From Inia geoffrensis (lineage: Eukaryota; Chordata; Mammalia; Artiodactyla; Iniidae), in assembly GCA_036417435.1 (NCBI GenBank), contig CM070900.1, forward strand, positions 115,979,315-116,043,314: 64,000 nucleotides of DNA, read 5' to 3'. The notes beneath the pieces were generated by a model. That model did no database searches and was not told the DNA's origin. It saw nothing but the letters and a program-made list of their open reading frames with translations. Every line of letters begins with the position of its first letter. The stretch's first letter is position 1. The position numbers and the translations under genes are program-made. Shown here piece after piece: positions 1-11,934 of this stretch.

Positions 1-899
1 ATTTTATGTTTATAATTTAGAGTTTATTATCATTGGTAGATTTGTTTATTGATTTGGTTGCTCTCTTCCTTTTTTTTTTTTAATATATAGATTTTTTCCC
101 CTTTTTCTGTTTTTGTGAGTGTGTATGTGTATGCTTCTTTGTGTGATTTTGTCTGTATAGCTTTGCTTTTACCATTTGTCCTAGGGTTCTGTCTGTCCAT
201 TTTGTTTTGTTTTTGTATAGTTTTTAGCACTTGTTATCATTGGTGGATTTGTTTTTTGGTTTAGATGCTCTTTTCTTTCTTTCCTTTTTTTTCTTACTTT
301 TAATTTTTTTATTTTTAAGAATTTAAAAAATTTTTTATTTTATTTTATTTCATTTATTTTCATTCTTTCTTTCTTTCTTTTTTTCTCCCTTTTCTTCTGA
401 GCTGTGTGGCTGACAGGGTCTTTGTGCTCTGGCCAGGTGTAAGGCCTGTGCCTCTGAGGTGGGAGAGGTGAGTTCAGGATATTGGTCCACCAGAAATCTC
501 CCATCTCCATGTAATATCAAATGGCGAAAGTTCTCCCAGAGATCTCCATCTCAACGCTAAGACCCAGCTCCACTCAACGAACAGCAAGCTACAGTGCTGG
601 ACACCCTATGCCAAACAAATAGCAAGACAGCAAACTAAACCCACCCATTAGCAGAGAGGCTGCCTAAAGTCATAATAAGGTCACAGACACCCCAAAACAC
701 ACCACTGGATGTGGTCCTGCCCACCAGAAAGACAAGATCCAGCCTCATTCACCAGAACACAGGCACCCGTCCCCTCCACCAGGAGGCCTACACAACCCAC
801 TGAACCAACCTTAGCCACTGGGGGCAGACACCAAAAACAAGGGGAACTATGAAACTGCAGCCTCCGAAAAGGAGACCCCAACACAGTAAGTTAAGCAAA
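1..899 (+). promoter_or_regulatory. L1 5'UTR (promoter region), truncated by the window edge
   Basis: This leader precedes the ORF1 relic. Bases 1-400 are T-rich with repeated CTTT/TTTC runs, and 400-899 are a more balanced, C/A-rich leader. Two diverged copies of one segment sit about 207 bp apart: around 21-72 and 228-279, each carrying TTATCATTGGT, then GATTTGTTT, then a TTGCTCTCTTCC-like or ATGCTCTTTTC-like end. L1 5'UTRs carry the internal Pol II promoter; activity of this copy is not implied. The tandem arrangement suggests a repeated 5'UTR unit. Confidence 0.8.
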
Positions 900-1831
900 A
901 TGAGAAAACAGAGAAACACACACCAGATGAAGGAGAAAGGTAAAAACCCATCAGACCAAACAAATGAATAGAAAATAGGCAGTCTCCCTGAAAAAGAATT
1001 CAGAATAATGATAGTAAAGATGATCCAAAATCCTGGAAACAGAATAGAGAAAATACAAGAAATGTTTAACAAGGACCTAGAAGAACTAAAGAGGAAACAG
1101 ACCATGATGAGCAACACAGTAAAAGAAATTAAAACTTCTCTAGAAGGAATCAATAGCAGAATAACTGAGGCAGAAGAACGGATAAGTGACCTGGAAGATA
1201 AAATAGTGGAAATAACTACCACAGAGCAGAGTAAAGAAAAAAGAATGAAAAGAATCGAGGACAGTCCCAGAGACCTCTGGGACAACATTAAACGCACCAA
1301 CATTAGAATTATAGGGGTCCCAGAAGAAGAAGAGAAAAAGGTAAGGGACTGAGAAAATATTTGAAGAGATTATAGTTGAAAACTTCCCTAATATGGGAAA
1401 GCAAATAGTCAATCAAGTCCAGGAAGTGCAGAGAGTCCGATACAGGAAAATCCAAGGACAAACACGCCAAGACACATACTAATCAAACTATCAAAAATTA
1501 AATGCAAAGAAAAAAATATTTCAATCAGCAAGGAAAAAAACAACAAATAACATACAAGAGAATCCCCATAAGGTTAACAGCTGATTTTTCAGCAGAAACT
1601 CTGCAGGCCACAAGGGAATGGCAGGACATATTTAAAGTGATGAAAGGGAAAAGCATACAACCAAGATTACTCTACCCAGCAAGGATCTCATGCAGATTCG
1701 ATGGAGAAATTAAAACCTTTACAGACAAGGAAAAACTGAGAGAATTCAGCACCACCAAACTAGCTTTACAGCAAATGTTAAAGGAACTTCTCTATGTAGG
1801 AAACACAAGAGAAGGAAAAGACCAACAATAA
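900..1831 (+). pseudogene. L1 ORF1 relic (RNA-binding ORF1p)
   Basis: ORF1p is the trimeric RNA-binding protein that coats L1 RNA. The likely original start is the ATG at 900; it is in frame with the long open stretch from 1008 but is cut by a TAG at 969-971. The first part (to about 1350) is Lys/Glu-rich with heptad-like spacing, as expected of the coiled coil, and runs into the conserved IGVPEEEE segment. A frameshift then occurs around 1340-1360. The C-terminal RNA-binding part continues in another frame, with recognisable RLTADFSAETLQA (about 1582-1620) and RLLYPARIS motifs (about 1666-1692), ending at TAA 1829-1831. Length and domain order fit L1 ORF1, but at least one stop and one frameshift make it non-functional. 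Confidence 0.92.
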
Positions 1832-1844
1832 CAAACCCAAAACA

Positions 1845-4800
1845 ATGAAGAAAATGGTAATAAGAACATACATATCGAAAACTACCTTAAATGTAAATGG
1901 ATTGAATGCTCCAACCAAAAGACATAGACTGGCTGAATGGATACAAACACAAGACCTGTATTTATGCTGTCTACAGAAGAGACCCACTTCAGATCTAGGG
2001 ACACATACAGACTGAAAGTGAGGGGATGGAAAAAGATATTCCATGCAAATGGAAATCAAAAGAAAGCTGGAGTAGCAATTCTCAGGTCATACAAAATAGA
2101 CTTTAAAATACAGACTATTACAAGAGACAAAGAAGGACACTACATAATGATCAAGGATTGATCCAAGAAGAAGATATAACAATTGTAAATATTTATGCAC
2201 TAAACATAGGATCACCTCAATACATAAGGCGAATGCTAACAGCCATAAATGTGGGAACCGACAGTAACACAGTCATAGTAGGGGACTTTAACACCCCACT
2301 TTCACCAATGGACAGATCATCCAAAATGAAAATAAATAAGGAAACACAAGCTTTAAATGATACATTAAACAACATGGACTTAATTGATATTTATAGGAGA
2401 TTCCATCCAAGAACAGCAGATTACACTTTCTTCTCAAGTGCTCATGGAACATTCACCAGGATAGATCATATCTTGGGTCACAAATCAAGCCTTGGTAAAT
2501 TTAAGAAAATTGAAATTGTATCAAGTATCTTTTCCGACCATGCTATGAGACTACATATCAATTACAGGGAAAAAATCTGTAAAAAATACAAACACATGGA
2601 GGCTAAACAATATACTACTAAATAACCAAGAGATCACTGAAGAAATCAAAAAATACATAGAAACAAATGACAATGAAAATATGACGACCCAAAACCTGTG
2701 GGATGCAGCAAAAGCAGTTCTAAGAGTGAAGTTTATCGCAATACAATCCTACATCAAGAAACATGAAAAATCTCAAATAAACAACCTAACCTTACACCTA
2801 AAGCAATTAGAGAAAGAAGAACAAAAAAACACCAAAGTTAGCAGAAGGAAAGAAATCATAAAGATCAGATCAGAAATAAATGAAAAACAAATGAAAGAAA
2901 CAACAGCAAAGATCAATAAAACTTAAAAGCTGGTTCTTTGAGAAGATAAACAAAATTGATAAACCATTAGCCAGACTCATCAAGAAAAAGAGGAAGAAGC
3001 CTCAAATCAATAGAATTAGAAATGAAAAAGGAGAAGTTACAACTGACACTGCAGAAATAAAAATGATCATGAGAGATTACTACAAGCAACTCTATGCCAA
3101 TAAAATGGACAACCTGGAAGAAATGGACAAATTCTTAGAAAAGCACAACCATCTGAGACTGAACCAGGAAGAAATAGAAAATATAAACAGTCCAATCACA
3201 AGCACTGAAATTGAGACTATGATTAAAAATCTTCCAACAAACAAAAGCCCAGGACCAGATGGCTACACAGGCAAATTCTATCAAACATTTAGAGAGGAGC
3301 TAACACCTATCCTTCTCAAACTTTTCCAAAATATAGAAGAGGGAGGAACACTCCCAAACTCATTCTAAGAGACCACCATCACCCTGATACCAAAACCAGA
3401 CAAAGACGTCACAAAGAAAGAAAACTACAGACCAATATCAGTAATGAACATAATGCAAAAATTCTCAACAAAATACTAGCAAACAGAATCCAACAGCACA
3501 TTAAAAGAATCATAAACCATGATCAGGTGGGGTTTATCCCAGGAATGCAAGGATTCTTCAATATACGCAACTCAATCAATGTGATAAAACATATTCACGA
3601 ATTGAAGGAGAAAAACCATATGATCATCTCAATAGATGCAGAAAAAGCTTTCAACAAAATTTAACACCCATTTATGGTAAAAACCCTCCAGAAAGTAGGC
3701 ACAGAGGGAATTGACCTCAACATAATAAAGGCCATATATGACAAACCCACAGCCAACATCATTCTCAATGGTGAAAAACTGAAACCATTTCCTCTAAGGT
3801 TAGGAGCAAGACAAGGTTGTCCACTTTCACCACTATTATTCAACATAGGTTTGGAAGTTTTAGCCACAGCAATCAGAGAAGAAGAAGAAATAAAAGGAAT
3901 CCAAATAAGAAAAGAAGAAGTAAAGCTGTCACTGTTTGTGGATGACATGATACTATACATACAGAATCCTAAAGAGGCTACCAGAAAACTACTAGAGCTT
4001 ATCAATGAATTTGGTAAACTAGCAGGATACAAAATTAATGCACAGAAATCTCTTGCATTCCTATACACTAATGATGCAAAATCTGAAAGAAATTAAGGAA
4101 ACACTCCCATTTTTACCATTGCAACAAATAGAGTAAAGTACCTAGGAATAAACCTACCTAAGGAGACAAAAGACCTGTATGCAGAAAACTATGAGACACT
4201 GATGAAAGAAATTAAAGATGATAGCAACAAAGGGAGAGATATACCATGTTCTTCGATTGGAAGAATCAACATTGTGAAAATGACTATACTACCCAAAGCA
4301 ATGTACAGATTCAATGCAATCCCTATCAAATTACCAGTGGCATTTTTCACAGAAGTAGAACAAAAAATTTCACAATTTATGTGGAAACACAAAAGACCCC
4401 AAATAGCCAAAGCAATCTTGAGAAAGAAAAATGGAGCTGGAGGAGCCAGGCTCCCTGACTTCAGACTATACTACAAAGCTACAGTAATCAAGACAGCATG
4501 GTACTGGCACAAAAACAGAAATATAGATCAATGGAACAGGATAGAAAGCCAAGAGATAAACCCACGCACATATGGTCACCTTATTTTTGGTAAAGGAGGC
4601 AAGAATATACAATGGAGAAAAGTCAGCCTCTTCAATAAGTGGTGCTGGGAAAACTGGACAGGTACATGTAAAAGAATGAAATTAGAACACTCCCTAACAC
4701 CATACACGAAAATAAACTCAAAATGGATTAAAGACCTAAATGTAAGGCCAGACACTATCAAACTCTTAGAGGAAAACATAGGCAGAACACTCTATGACAT

Positions 4801-5632
4801 AAATCACACCCACCTCCTAGAGAAATGGAAATAAAAACAAAAATAAACAAATGGGACCTAGTGAAACTTAAAAGCTTTGGCACAGCAAAGGAAACTAGAA
4901 ACGACAAAAAGACAACCCTCAGAATGGGAGAAAATATTTGCAAATGAAGCAACTGACAAAGGATTAATCTCCAAAATTTACAAGCAGCTCATGCAGCTCA
5001 ATATCAATAAAGCAAACAACCCAATCCAAAAATGGGTAGAAGACCTAAATAGACATTTCTCCAAAGCAGATATGCAGACTGCCAACAAACACATGAAAGG
5101 ATGCTCAACATCACTAATCATTAGAGGAATGCAAATCAAAACTACAATGAGGTATTACCTCCCACCAGTCAGAATGGCCATCGTCAAAAAATGTACAAAC
5201 AATAAATGCTGGAGAGGGTGTGGAGAAAAGGGAACTCTCTTGCACTGTTGGTGGGAATGTAAATTAATTGAGCCACTATGGAGAACAGCATGGAGTTTCC
5301 TTAAAAGACTAAAAATAGAACCACCATATGAGCCAGCAGTCCCACTACTGTGCATATACCCTGAGAAAACCATAATTCAAAAAGAATCATGTACCACAGT
5401 GTTCATTGCAGCTCTATTTACAATAGCCAGGACATGGAAGCAACCTAAGTGTCCTCCGACAGATGAATGGATAAAGAAGATGTGGCTCATATATACAATG
5501 GAATATTACTGAGCCATAAAAAGAAACGAAATTGAGTTATTTTTAATGAGGTGGATGGACCTAGAGTCTGTCATACAGAGTGAAGTAAGTCTGAAAGAGA
5601 AAAACAAATACTGTGTGCCAACACACATATAA
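1845..5632 (+). pseudogene. L1 ORF2 relic (endonuclease / reverse transcriptase)
   Basis: ORF2p nicks DNA and reverse-transcribes L1 RNA. The start is taken at the ATG at 1845, 13 bases after the ORF1 stop. The apurinic-type endonuclease part shows the ETH segment (about 1979), GDFNTPLSP (about 2281) and GTFTRIDHILGHK (about 2446-2484). The SDH motif (about 2536) is followed directly by AMRL, so a residue normally present there appears lost. The reverse transcriptase has NKSPGPDGY (about 3241), [12 protein letters not shown] (about 3810) and the catalytic box as FVDD (3937-3948), not the usual FADD. The C-terminal Cys-rich motif CxxxC-x7-H-x4-C lies at 5206-5262. Frameshifts are visible near 1974, 2155, 2580, 2923, 3453, 4090, 4815 and 4870. 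In-frame stops occur at 3366-3368, 3662-3664 and 5510-5512. The gene is clearly dead. Confidence 0.93.
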
Positions 5633-6016
5633 GGAATCTAAAAAAAAAAAAAGGTTCTGAAGAACCTCGGGGCAGGACAGGAATAAAGACACAGACATAG
5701 AAGATGGACTTGAGGACCCGGGGATAGGGAAGGGTAAGCTGGGACGAAATGAGGGAGTGGCATGGACATATATACACTACCAAATGTAAAATAGATAGCT
5801 AATGGGAAGCACCCACATAGCACAGGGAGATGAGATCAGTGCTTTGTGACCACCTAGTGGGGTGGGATAGGGAGGGTGGGAGGAAGATGCAAGAGGGAGG
5901 AGATATGGGGATATATGTTTATGTATAGCTGATTCACTTTGTTATATAGCAGAAACTAATGTACCATTGTAAAGCAATTATACTCCAATAAAGATGTAAA
6001 AAACAAAACAAAAAAA
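5633..6016 (+). mobile_element. L1 3'UTR with G-rich tract, poly(A) signal and A-rich tail
   Basis: It contains the G-rich run at 5856-5884 (several GGG blocks separated by 1-4 bases), a feature known in L1 3'UTRs and able in principle to fold as a G-quadruplex. AATAAA at 5987-5992 precedes an interrupted A tail. The same 3'UTR wording recurs in the L1 at 22641-23400, showing that both belong to the same lineage. Confidence 0.9.
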
Positions 6017-6245
6017 CGCCTTTACTGAGATAACTTTGACATAGAAATATTTTACGTATTTAAGTTATACAACCTGCTGCTTTGATATATGTATAAATTG
6101 TGGAAGGATCATCAAATCAAGCTAATTAACATATCCATCATCTCTACAGGTTACTGATTTGTGTGTTAGTGTGTGTATGTTGAGAAGATTTAAGATCTTT
6201 CTACTTAGTAAATTTCAAGTAGTGAGCCCTTTGCTTTTGTATGGT
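6017..6245 (-). mobile_element. Old antisense L1 3'-end fragment
   Basis: It begins with the pattern CTTTACTGAGATAACTTTGAC and carries the TTGATATATGTATA, CAAGCTAATTAACATATCC and GAAGATTTAAGATCT patterns typical of the reverse complement of older mammalian L1 3'UTRs. The same signature is better preserved at 16300-16945. Its other part is probably upstream of the window, because the sense L1 at 1-6016 interrupts it. Confidence 0.65.
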
Positions 6246-6829
6246 AGAATCAGAGAACTTTTACTCCTGTCTTTGACTGCAAACTTTCCAACAAAGAATT
6301 GGAGTTTTTTCACAAACTTGCTGTTTGATTTTAGTTATTTTATGTATGTATAGATGTATTTGAGGAGAATTATGAGTGTATATAATTTTGTGTGGTCAAA
6401 TCCATCAGTCACTCATATTGTGATCTCTCCATTGTTTTTTTTCTGAAAGAAATGAGCTGTCACTTTGATATTCTTCCCTTGCAGATCATGATAGTGAAAC
6501 AAAAGTGATAGCGAAATTCTGTATCCTTAGTGTTAATAAATCTCCCTTTATATTTTTTCCAAAAAGATCAAAATAAACGTGTCAGCAATGTGTAACTTCC
6601 TAAATATCTGAAGAGTTTAGAGATCAGTTAAGATTAACCCTTATAATAAGATTAATGCTTAATACCTGAACAATAAACAAACTAAGGAATATAAGAGTAG
6701 TCACACAAGAAGTATACTGATAGCTAATTAATATATTAAAAGATGTTTACCATGTTTAAAAAATCTAAAACACAAAAGTTGAATCCATAAACTATTTTTT
6801 GGCCCATCTAATTAACAAATATTAAATGA

Positions 6830-7075
6830 AGTGAGAATTAACCAATACTTAGATCTCCTAAACTCATTTGGATAGCAGTATAAATTAATGCATTTGGAAA
6901 ATAACTTGGAAAATAATTATTATTATGTTAAATATGTTAAAAGCTTCAAAAAGAGTTCATCCATTTGATTCTGTAACTCTATTTCTGAGAATATACTTAA
7001 GGATATAATCCAAAAAGTGCACAAAAATGTTTATTAGGATGGCACATATAATATGGAGCCAAAACAAAGTGGTTA
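6830..7075 (+). mobile_element. Old L1 ORF2-tail fragment
   Basis: The text around 6950-7070 (patterns resembling ATTCTGTAACTCTATTTCTG, then AAAAGTGCACAAAAATGTTT) follows the ORF2 C-terminal region of ancient L1s, heavily diverged and with no open frame. The boundaries are approximate. Confidence 0.5.
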
Positions 7076-7084
7076 ATAGGCAAG

Positions 7085-7285
7085 ATAAAACCCATTTTTA
7101 ATTCTGCCTCGACCATGAACTAGCAGTTAGTTTGAGACAAATGTTTAATCTCTATTAACTGAATTATTTCACCTGAAAACCAAGATAATATCTAGCATCA
7201 TGGATTTGTTATAAGGAGTACACAGTGCCTGGCACAAAGCAAACTCTCACGAAGGGATTGCAATTGCTATTAATAATGGCTCCAA
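7085..7285 (+). repeat. MIR-type SINE, sense
   Basis: A diverged copy: the central part has a TTTAATCTCTATTAACTGAA-like region, followed by ACCAAGATAATATCTAGCAT, GGAGTACACAGTGCCTGGCA and a TATTAATAATGG end. This matches the order seen in mammalian MIRs. The call comes from recalled consensus wording. Confidence 0.6.
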
Positions 7286-9239
7286 AAGTTAGATAACCTA
7301 AATAATTGTAGAGACATAAATTACCATATATTTTTTCAAATATTTTAAAGACATATATAATGTCATGAAGATTCTAATGGATATAACATTTTGTTCTAAC
7401 TGGGATTCAAAAGCAAATCTATTGTATAAACTTAACTGTGTAAAACCATATACATTTAAAAGGTAAATAATGTCAAATGATCCTTATTTTCATATGGTAG
7501 AATTATCATTTTATTTTCTCTCTGTGTGTGTATATGTGTGTGTGTGTATGTATGTTCCAGAAAACAGGTATTTATATTAATAAAACAAATTCAAGTAAGA
7601 ATGTGTTACGGTTACAGTAATATACAAATAAGAATATAATAGGTATAATTTCTTTGGTTAAGAATTTAGTTTTTCCTCTTATTCTGACATCTTCCTATCA
7701 TCAAATATTTATTATGTGTTCCCAGGCACTTAGAACTTGCTAGAGGCAAGCCTAAATAAGTCCCTATTCTCAAGGTATTGACACATAGAGATTATCTCAC
7801 CAATAACACTTGCTAAGTAAGGTAAAAGAAATTTACGCATGTTCGTGGTGACTTTTGAATAAATTCAAAATGATAGTAAATATTTCAGAGTAGATTTTTA
7901 TGCCCATTGGTATACGTAGATGAAATTCATTAAAAGTTTAACATTTAAAAGTGGTAACAGACTAGAACCTAACATTTTCTCCAGAAAAATGAAAAACTCA
8001 AACTTTCAAGTTACTATGAAGTTTTAGTTGTGGAGTACAGAAGTGTATACACTGGGCAGAGTGAGAGGTTTTGCTATTTGTCAATATACAAATAACTAGT
8101 AGTTAATATTTTCCATGAAATAAGAAGAATCACCTTGTCTACCTGTGTTATCCAAAAAACTTCCATCTTTACTTAGCTTTGCTTGTGAAGTTAGCTGGAG
8201 TGTGCTAAGCAAATTGATTAGTTGATTTATTTTGGTTCTTATTGGTTATTGATCAGGATCTTCCCAGAAATCAGTTATAGTATGAAATTTAATACAACAT
8301 GAAATTTTTACCATCCTTAAACTAATAAATAAGTAATAATAAAAAGCCAAGTGAAATGAAAGATCTGAATGATATTCTGAAATGAAGTTGGGTCCACCAC
8401 CCCTGCCTATATTTTGATAAGGATAGGATCACATTGCTCTCTTTCAACACTCTATTCCCTGTGTGCCTGGCACAGAAGGTGTTTAGCATCAGAAAATGCT
8501 AACACAAAGAATGAGAAGATGGCATTATAATGAGGCCCTAAAATATAAATTAGTAGTATTGGTAACATTAACTTTCCAATTAAAATGTTAATGACCACAG
8601 AAGTATATAGAGGCTTCAGTGGTGTGACATTCCCTGTTACATTAGAATTTGATAAATATGATTCTGGAATCTTCCTTTAATCAGTTCTCATCACTGTTTG
8701 AATAGGACACACATAGTCTTACCATCATATACAGTGAAAGAAGTGAGTTACTCTTTGGAAATAAGGGGACAGTACATAGCTATTTGTCATAGTGGTAGAC
8801 AAATATTTATGAAAGTAGAATCTTAGCATTTAAAACTCTTTCGAATGAATATTTCAAATACATAAGCAAGACATGCTCATTATATAAAATTGGAAAATAT
8901 GAAAATTAGAAGAAAAACTATCACATTTCCAACACCTATGGACAGATACTTGGACAATTTGGTAAATTCCCTCCCATTTTTTCAGCAACGCGTCCCCCCC
9001 CCAACACACACACAAACACAAACAACTATAACTATTTTTCATATTAAATACATCTAAAGAAAACACCTGTCTCTCTGCTTCATTTCTTTTTTTCTGAATT
9101 CTTTATATTATATTCGGAAGAATTTGAAACATTAACACTCTGGTTCTTGTCACACCTCTCCTAATAGACATACAAGCTATGCATCCCATTTGATTAGCAG
9201 GTGAAAATTTTATTTAACCCCCAAAATAGAAGTGATCAT
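7286..9239. other. Unique or unrecognised AT-rich sequence with L2 scraps
   Basis: No gene is seen. Bases 7690-7800 look like an antisense L2 3' end (AAATATTTATTATGTGT followed by CCAGGCACTTAGAA and CCCTATTCTCAAGG). Bases 8450-8490 (TGTGTGCCTGGCACAGAAGG) resemble a sense L2 or MIR scrap. Bases 8880-9060 resemble a diverged interspersed repeat of uncertain family. A short TG/TA repeat lies at 7522-7556. The rest holds nothing I recognise. Confidence 0.4.
7690..7800 (-). repeat. L2 3'-end fragment, antisense
   Basis: The order AAATATTTATTATGTG, CCAGGCACTTAG, then AAGTCCCTATTCTCAAGG is the reverse complement of the L2 3' end. Short and diverged. Confidence 0.5.
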
Positions 9240-9440
9240 AATGTACAGTCTTTCAGTGGTTCTGCCCCACCCTAGATAAGTGTCGTTATCTTTAAAATAA
9301 GGAAAATAATAGCACCAACTTCCAAAGTTTTGTTATAAGAATTAAATGAATTGAAACATGTGAAGGAATTAGAATAATGACAGGTGGATAGTATGAGTTC
9401 AAGAAATACTACCTATCATTATTGTTGGTGTCATTGTTAT
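9240..9440 (+). repeat. MIR-type SINE, sense
   Basis: It shows the MIR sequence order: TATCTTTAAAATAAGGAAAA, then TAATAGCACCAACTT, TTGTTATAAGAATTAAATGA and a TATCATTATTGTTG tail. Moderately diverged. Confidence 0.7.
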
Positions 9441-10295
9441 TGTTATTATCTTTCACATGTTCCCTGTGGTTTTATAGAAAGTAGCAGGGCAAAAATGTAG
9501 GAAAAATGGAACCACGTCGTTATCAGCCAAAGTAAAGATAGCAAAGCAAAAGAGCTGTGTTTTTTCTTCTATATTTTTATCACAGTATAAGGGGAAAACC
9601 ATTATATACACACATTGAGAAACAAACCCTCCTTGTGAGTATGCATGGAATGAGTGGGCTGTATGACTACAAAATATTTTAAAATATTATGTAAATGCAA
9701 TATAACAAATTATCATAATAAGTATTGTGAAACCTCTCAAGATAATTATTTCTCATGATCATTGTGTAACCAAAGCTAATATTTGCTATTCAACAGAAGA
9801 GTGAAATAAATAACTTCATGGAATTTGTAGTATCTTAATTAATCTAATTTTGTGCATAAAATATATGAGTCAACTTGGCGAGGATCAAGTGCAATTTTAT
9901 TTATCAATTTAAAATTTAAAAATCCAGTTGACTATTTTTAAATTGTATAAAAGTAAAAAGAAACAAAAAATGGATTACTGCTTTGAAAGGCATCCTTTCT
10001 GCTTTTCCTACTCAAAAATGGCTCTGATTAAAATTTTTAGCTTGGCAAGCAGTTATCCAAAAATATGATCAAATGATAAATGGATGAGAAATTCGTGACT
10101 AAAACCCAGCTTTATGCTGTGCTTTCTAAGTAATATTTTTCAACCAAATTTGAGTAATTATTTGTACAATGCAGGCTGATGTGACTAATATTTGAGCAGT
10201 CTATTAAAAACACAGTGTGGGGAAAATGCTCATATTATAGGGATCCAAAGAACAAAGAGAAATTCACAATTAAATTCCCTTAAATTTCTTCTGCT
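9441..10295. other. No recognisable feature
   Basis: AT-rich sequence with short A/T runs. No open frame of note and no repeat family recognised. Confidence 0.4.
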
Positions 10296-10680
10296 TATCA
10301 CATTGTCACAGGTTGAGTTTCTCAGTAAGCAGACTCTGAGGTGCAGGACGCTAATTGAGAAGAGCTCTGGATATTATCACCTGGGCAGGGGAAGGGTGCT
10401 GAGGGAGAAGCTGAAGTGTATCACAGGCCTTATGTCATCTTTGGTTGGCCCTACTGGGGGCTTTGGGGCTAAAATGGCCCTTCACTGTTCCCCCAAGTTG
10501 AGCCAAAAATGGCCAACCCTCCATCAGATGTGGGATGTTGGTCTCCCCCGTAAGGTCATGGCCTTGAACGAGGCAGCTCTGCCCAGCTTAGGCAATTTCT
10601 TAAAGGGGCTTACAGCTAAAGGTTTTCTGACAATAGCATGCCCAGTAGCTGGACAACAAGCTCTTCCTTAAAGGATGAAC
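10296..10680. other. GC-richer unassigned block, possible old LTR
   Basis: This block is distinctly less AT-rich than its flanks and is spanned by a 160-codon frame on the + strand (10192-10671) that lacks an ATG at its left end. The predicted protein has no motif I recognise, and nothing around it looks like an exon or promoter. The base composition and wording suggest a decayed LTR-type repeat, but I cannot name a family. Confidence 0.3.
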
Positions 10681-10839
10681 TGGGCAAAACTTCATGATCT
10701 GGACAAAATGTCCACCGTATACTCCATCATGTTTATTTAGACAAGTAGTGTAACTTCAGAGTAAACCTTCAAGGGAAGTTTTGTGAACCATTTTTTCTCA
10801 CTCCTCTCTCCCACCTGATTTCATCAAATTAATTCAGAA

Positions 10840-11094
10840 TTGTCCTTGAGACAAAATTTCTGCATCACCTCTTTCAGGAAGCCTTCATCACCCAAACAGA
10901 CATGTGTATATTACTTCTACTAATTTTTATTTTAGAATTGTCGTTTAATGTATCAACTTTGCTTAAAAAGGAGAGCTTCATTAGAGCAGGGCTTTTGTCT
11001 TGAGTATGTTTCTATCTTAACTGTCTACCACATAATCTGCATTATAATAGTCATTCAATTAAATGTTTATTGAATGAATGAATGAATTTTTCTT
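10840..11094 (+). repeat. L2 3'-end fragment, sense
   Basis: TTTCAGGAAGCCTTCATCAC (10874-10893) matches the L2 coding end. GAGCAGGGCTTTTGTCTTGA and the terminal TTTATTGAATGAATGAATGA tract (near 11068-11093) match the L2 tail. Confidence 0.7.
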
Positions 11095-11620
11095 GTGTCT
11101 GTTGGCTCCAACATCTTAATCTCTGCTAATCCTTCCCACATAGCAGAATTAATACAAGATGTTCTCCTTACCACAACTTGCAAGCTGTTTTTTTTTTTTT
11201 TAAAAAAAGTTTGTCTTTATTACCAGTGTATCACCAGGGGCCTGGCTTAAAAGAGTTTAATAGTCATTGAGTGGATGAGTGTTGATTTAATAGCTCTGGA
11301 GGTGACAATAATGTAGTCTGTATACAAGGAATTACATGATTTGGATATTTGTTGTACTTAGTGTTGGAGGTTTTAGTAAATCTCAGAAAAAAATTGACAT
11401 CAAAATTTTAATATTATTAAGTAATAAAATAAAGCATTTTATTACTTTACTGAACATTTGTCACAAGTTGTACCATATAATACTCTTGTTGATGTTTGTT
11501 TAGAAATGTCTGATTCCTATTTCTATAGTCACAGACAATGCCTATACTCATATAGACAACAAATATGTTTTAGTAGCCTGAAAGTTGTGTGGTATAATTG
11601 TAATATATCACTTAACCCTA
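11095..11620. other. No firm feature
   Basis: A T-run followed by an A-run lies at 11190-11208. The text at 11240-11290 faintly resembles an L2/MIR scrap. No coding signal. Confidence 0.35.
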
Positions 11621-11745
11621 GTAGTTGTATGGAACATGTATTATTTTCATCCTCATTTTCTAGATATGAAAAATTAAGGTTCCAGGGAGTTTAGAAAGTT
11701 ACCCCATGCCCTTACCAAATGAGTGGCAAAACTGGGATTCAAGCT
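11620..11745 (-). repeat. MIR-type SINE, antisense
   Basis: The order TTATTTTCATCCTCATTTTC, then GATATGAAAAATTAAGGTTC, GAAAGTTACCCCATGC and AACTGGGATTCAAGC is the reverse complement of the MIR core. Confidence 0.65.
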
Positions 11746-11934
11746 GATTTATCAACTTTCAAAAAAGTATACTTTAATAGCACCACTAACCAGCAATGCT
11801 TTAGAAATCTACAGATATGTACAGATATTTGGGGATATGCACATAATTTTATCTCCAGGATTTGTGAGGAGTAAAACATGGCTTAAAAAATACAAGAACT
11901 GGTTATAGTATGTTGTAAGAAAGACATGTCACAC

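Larger units (their letters stand above)
1..6016 (+). mobile_element. Long LINE-1 retrotransposon, cetartiodactyl type, dead
   Basis: In order the element holds a 5'UTR, an ORF1 relic, a short spacer, an ORF2 relic with endonuclease, reverse transcriptase and Cys-rich C-terminal parts, a 3'UTR, a polyadenylation signal AATAAA at 5987-5992 and an A-rich tail ending near 6016. The 5' end lies beyond the window, so the full length and the upstream target-site duplication cannot be seen. The 3' tail abuts an older antisense L1 fragment, so this copy probably inserted into that element. Both ORFs are broken repeatedly, so the copy cannot move on its own. The 5'UTR and ORF wording match the L1 lineage of whales and other cetartiodactyls as I know it; no consensus alignment was run. 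Confidence 0.95.

Noticed and set aside
788..1303. 171-codon antisense open frame over the L1 leader and ORF1
   Set aside because: It is the complementary strand of the Lys/Glu-rich ORF1 coiled coil, giving a spuriously hydrophobic Leu/Ser/Phe-rich translation.
10192..10671. 160-codon frame on the + strand
   Set aside because: The frame opens without an ATG, shows no domain and lies in what looks like a decayed repeat, so I do not call a gene.
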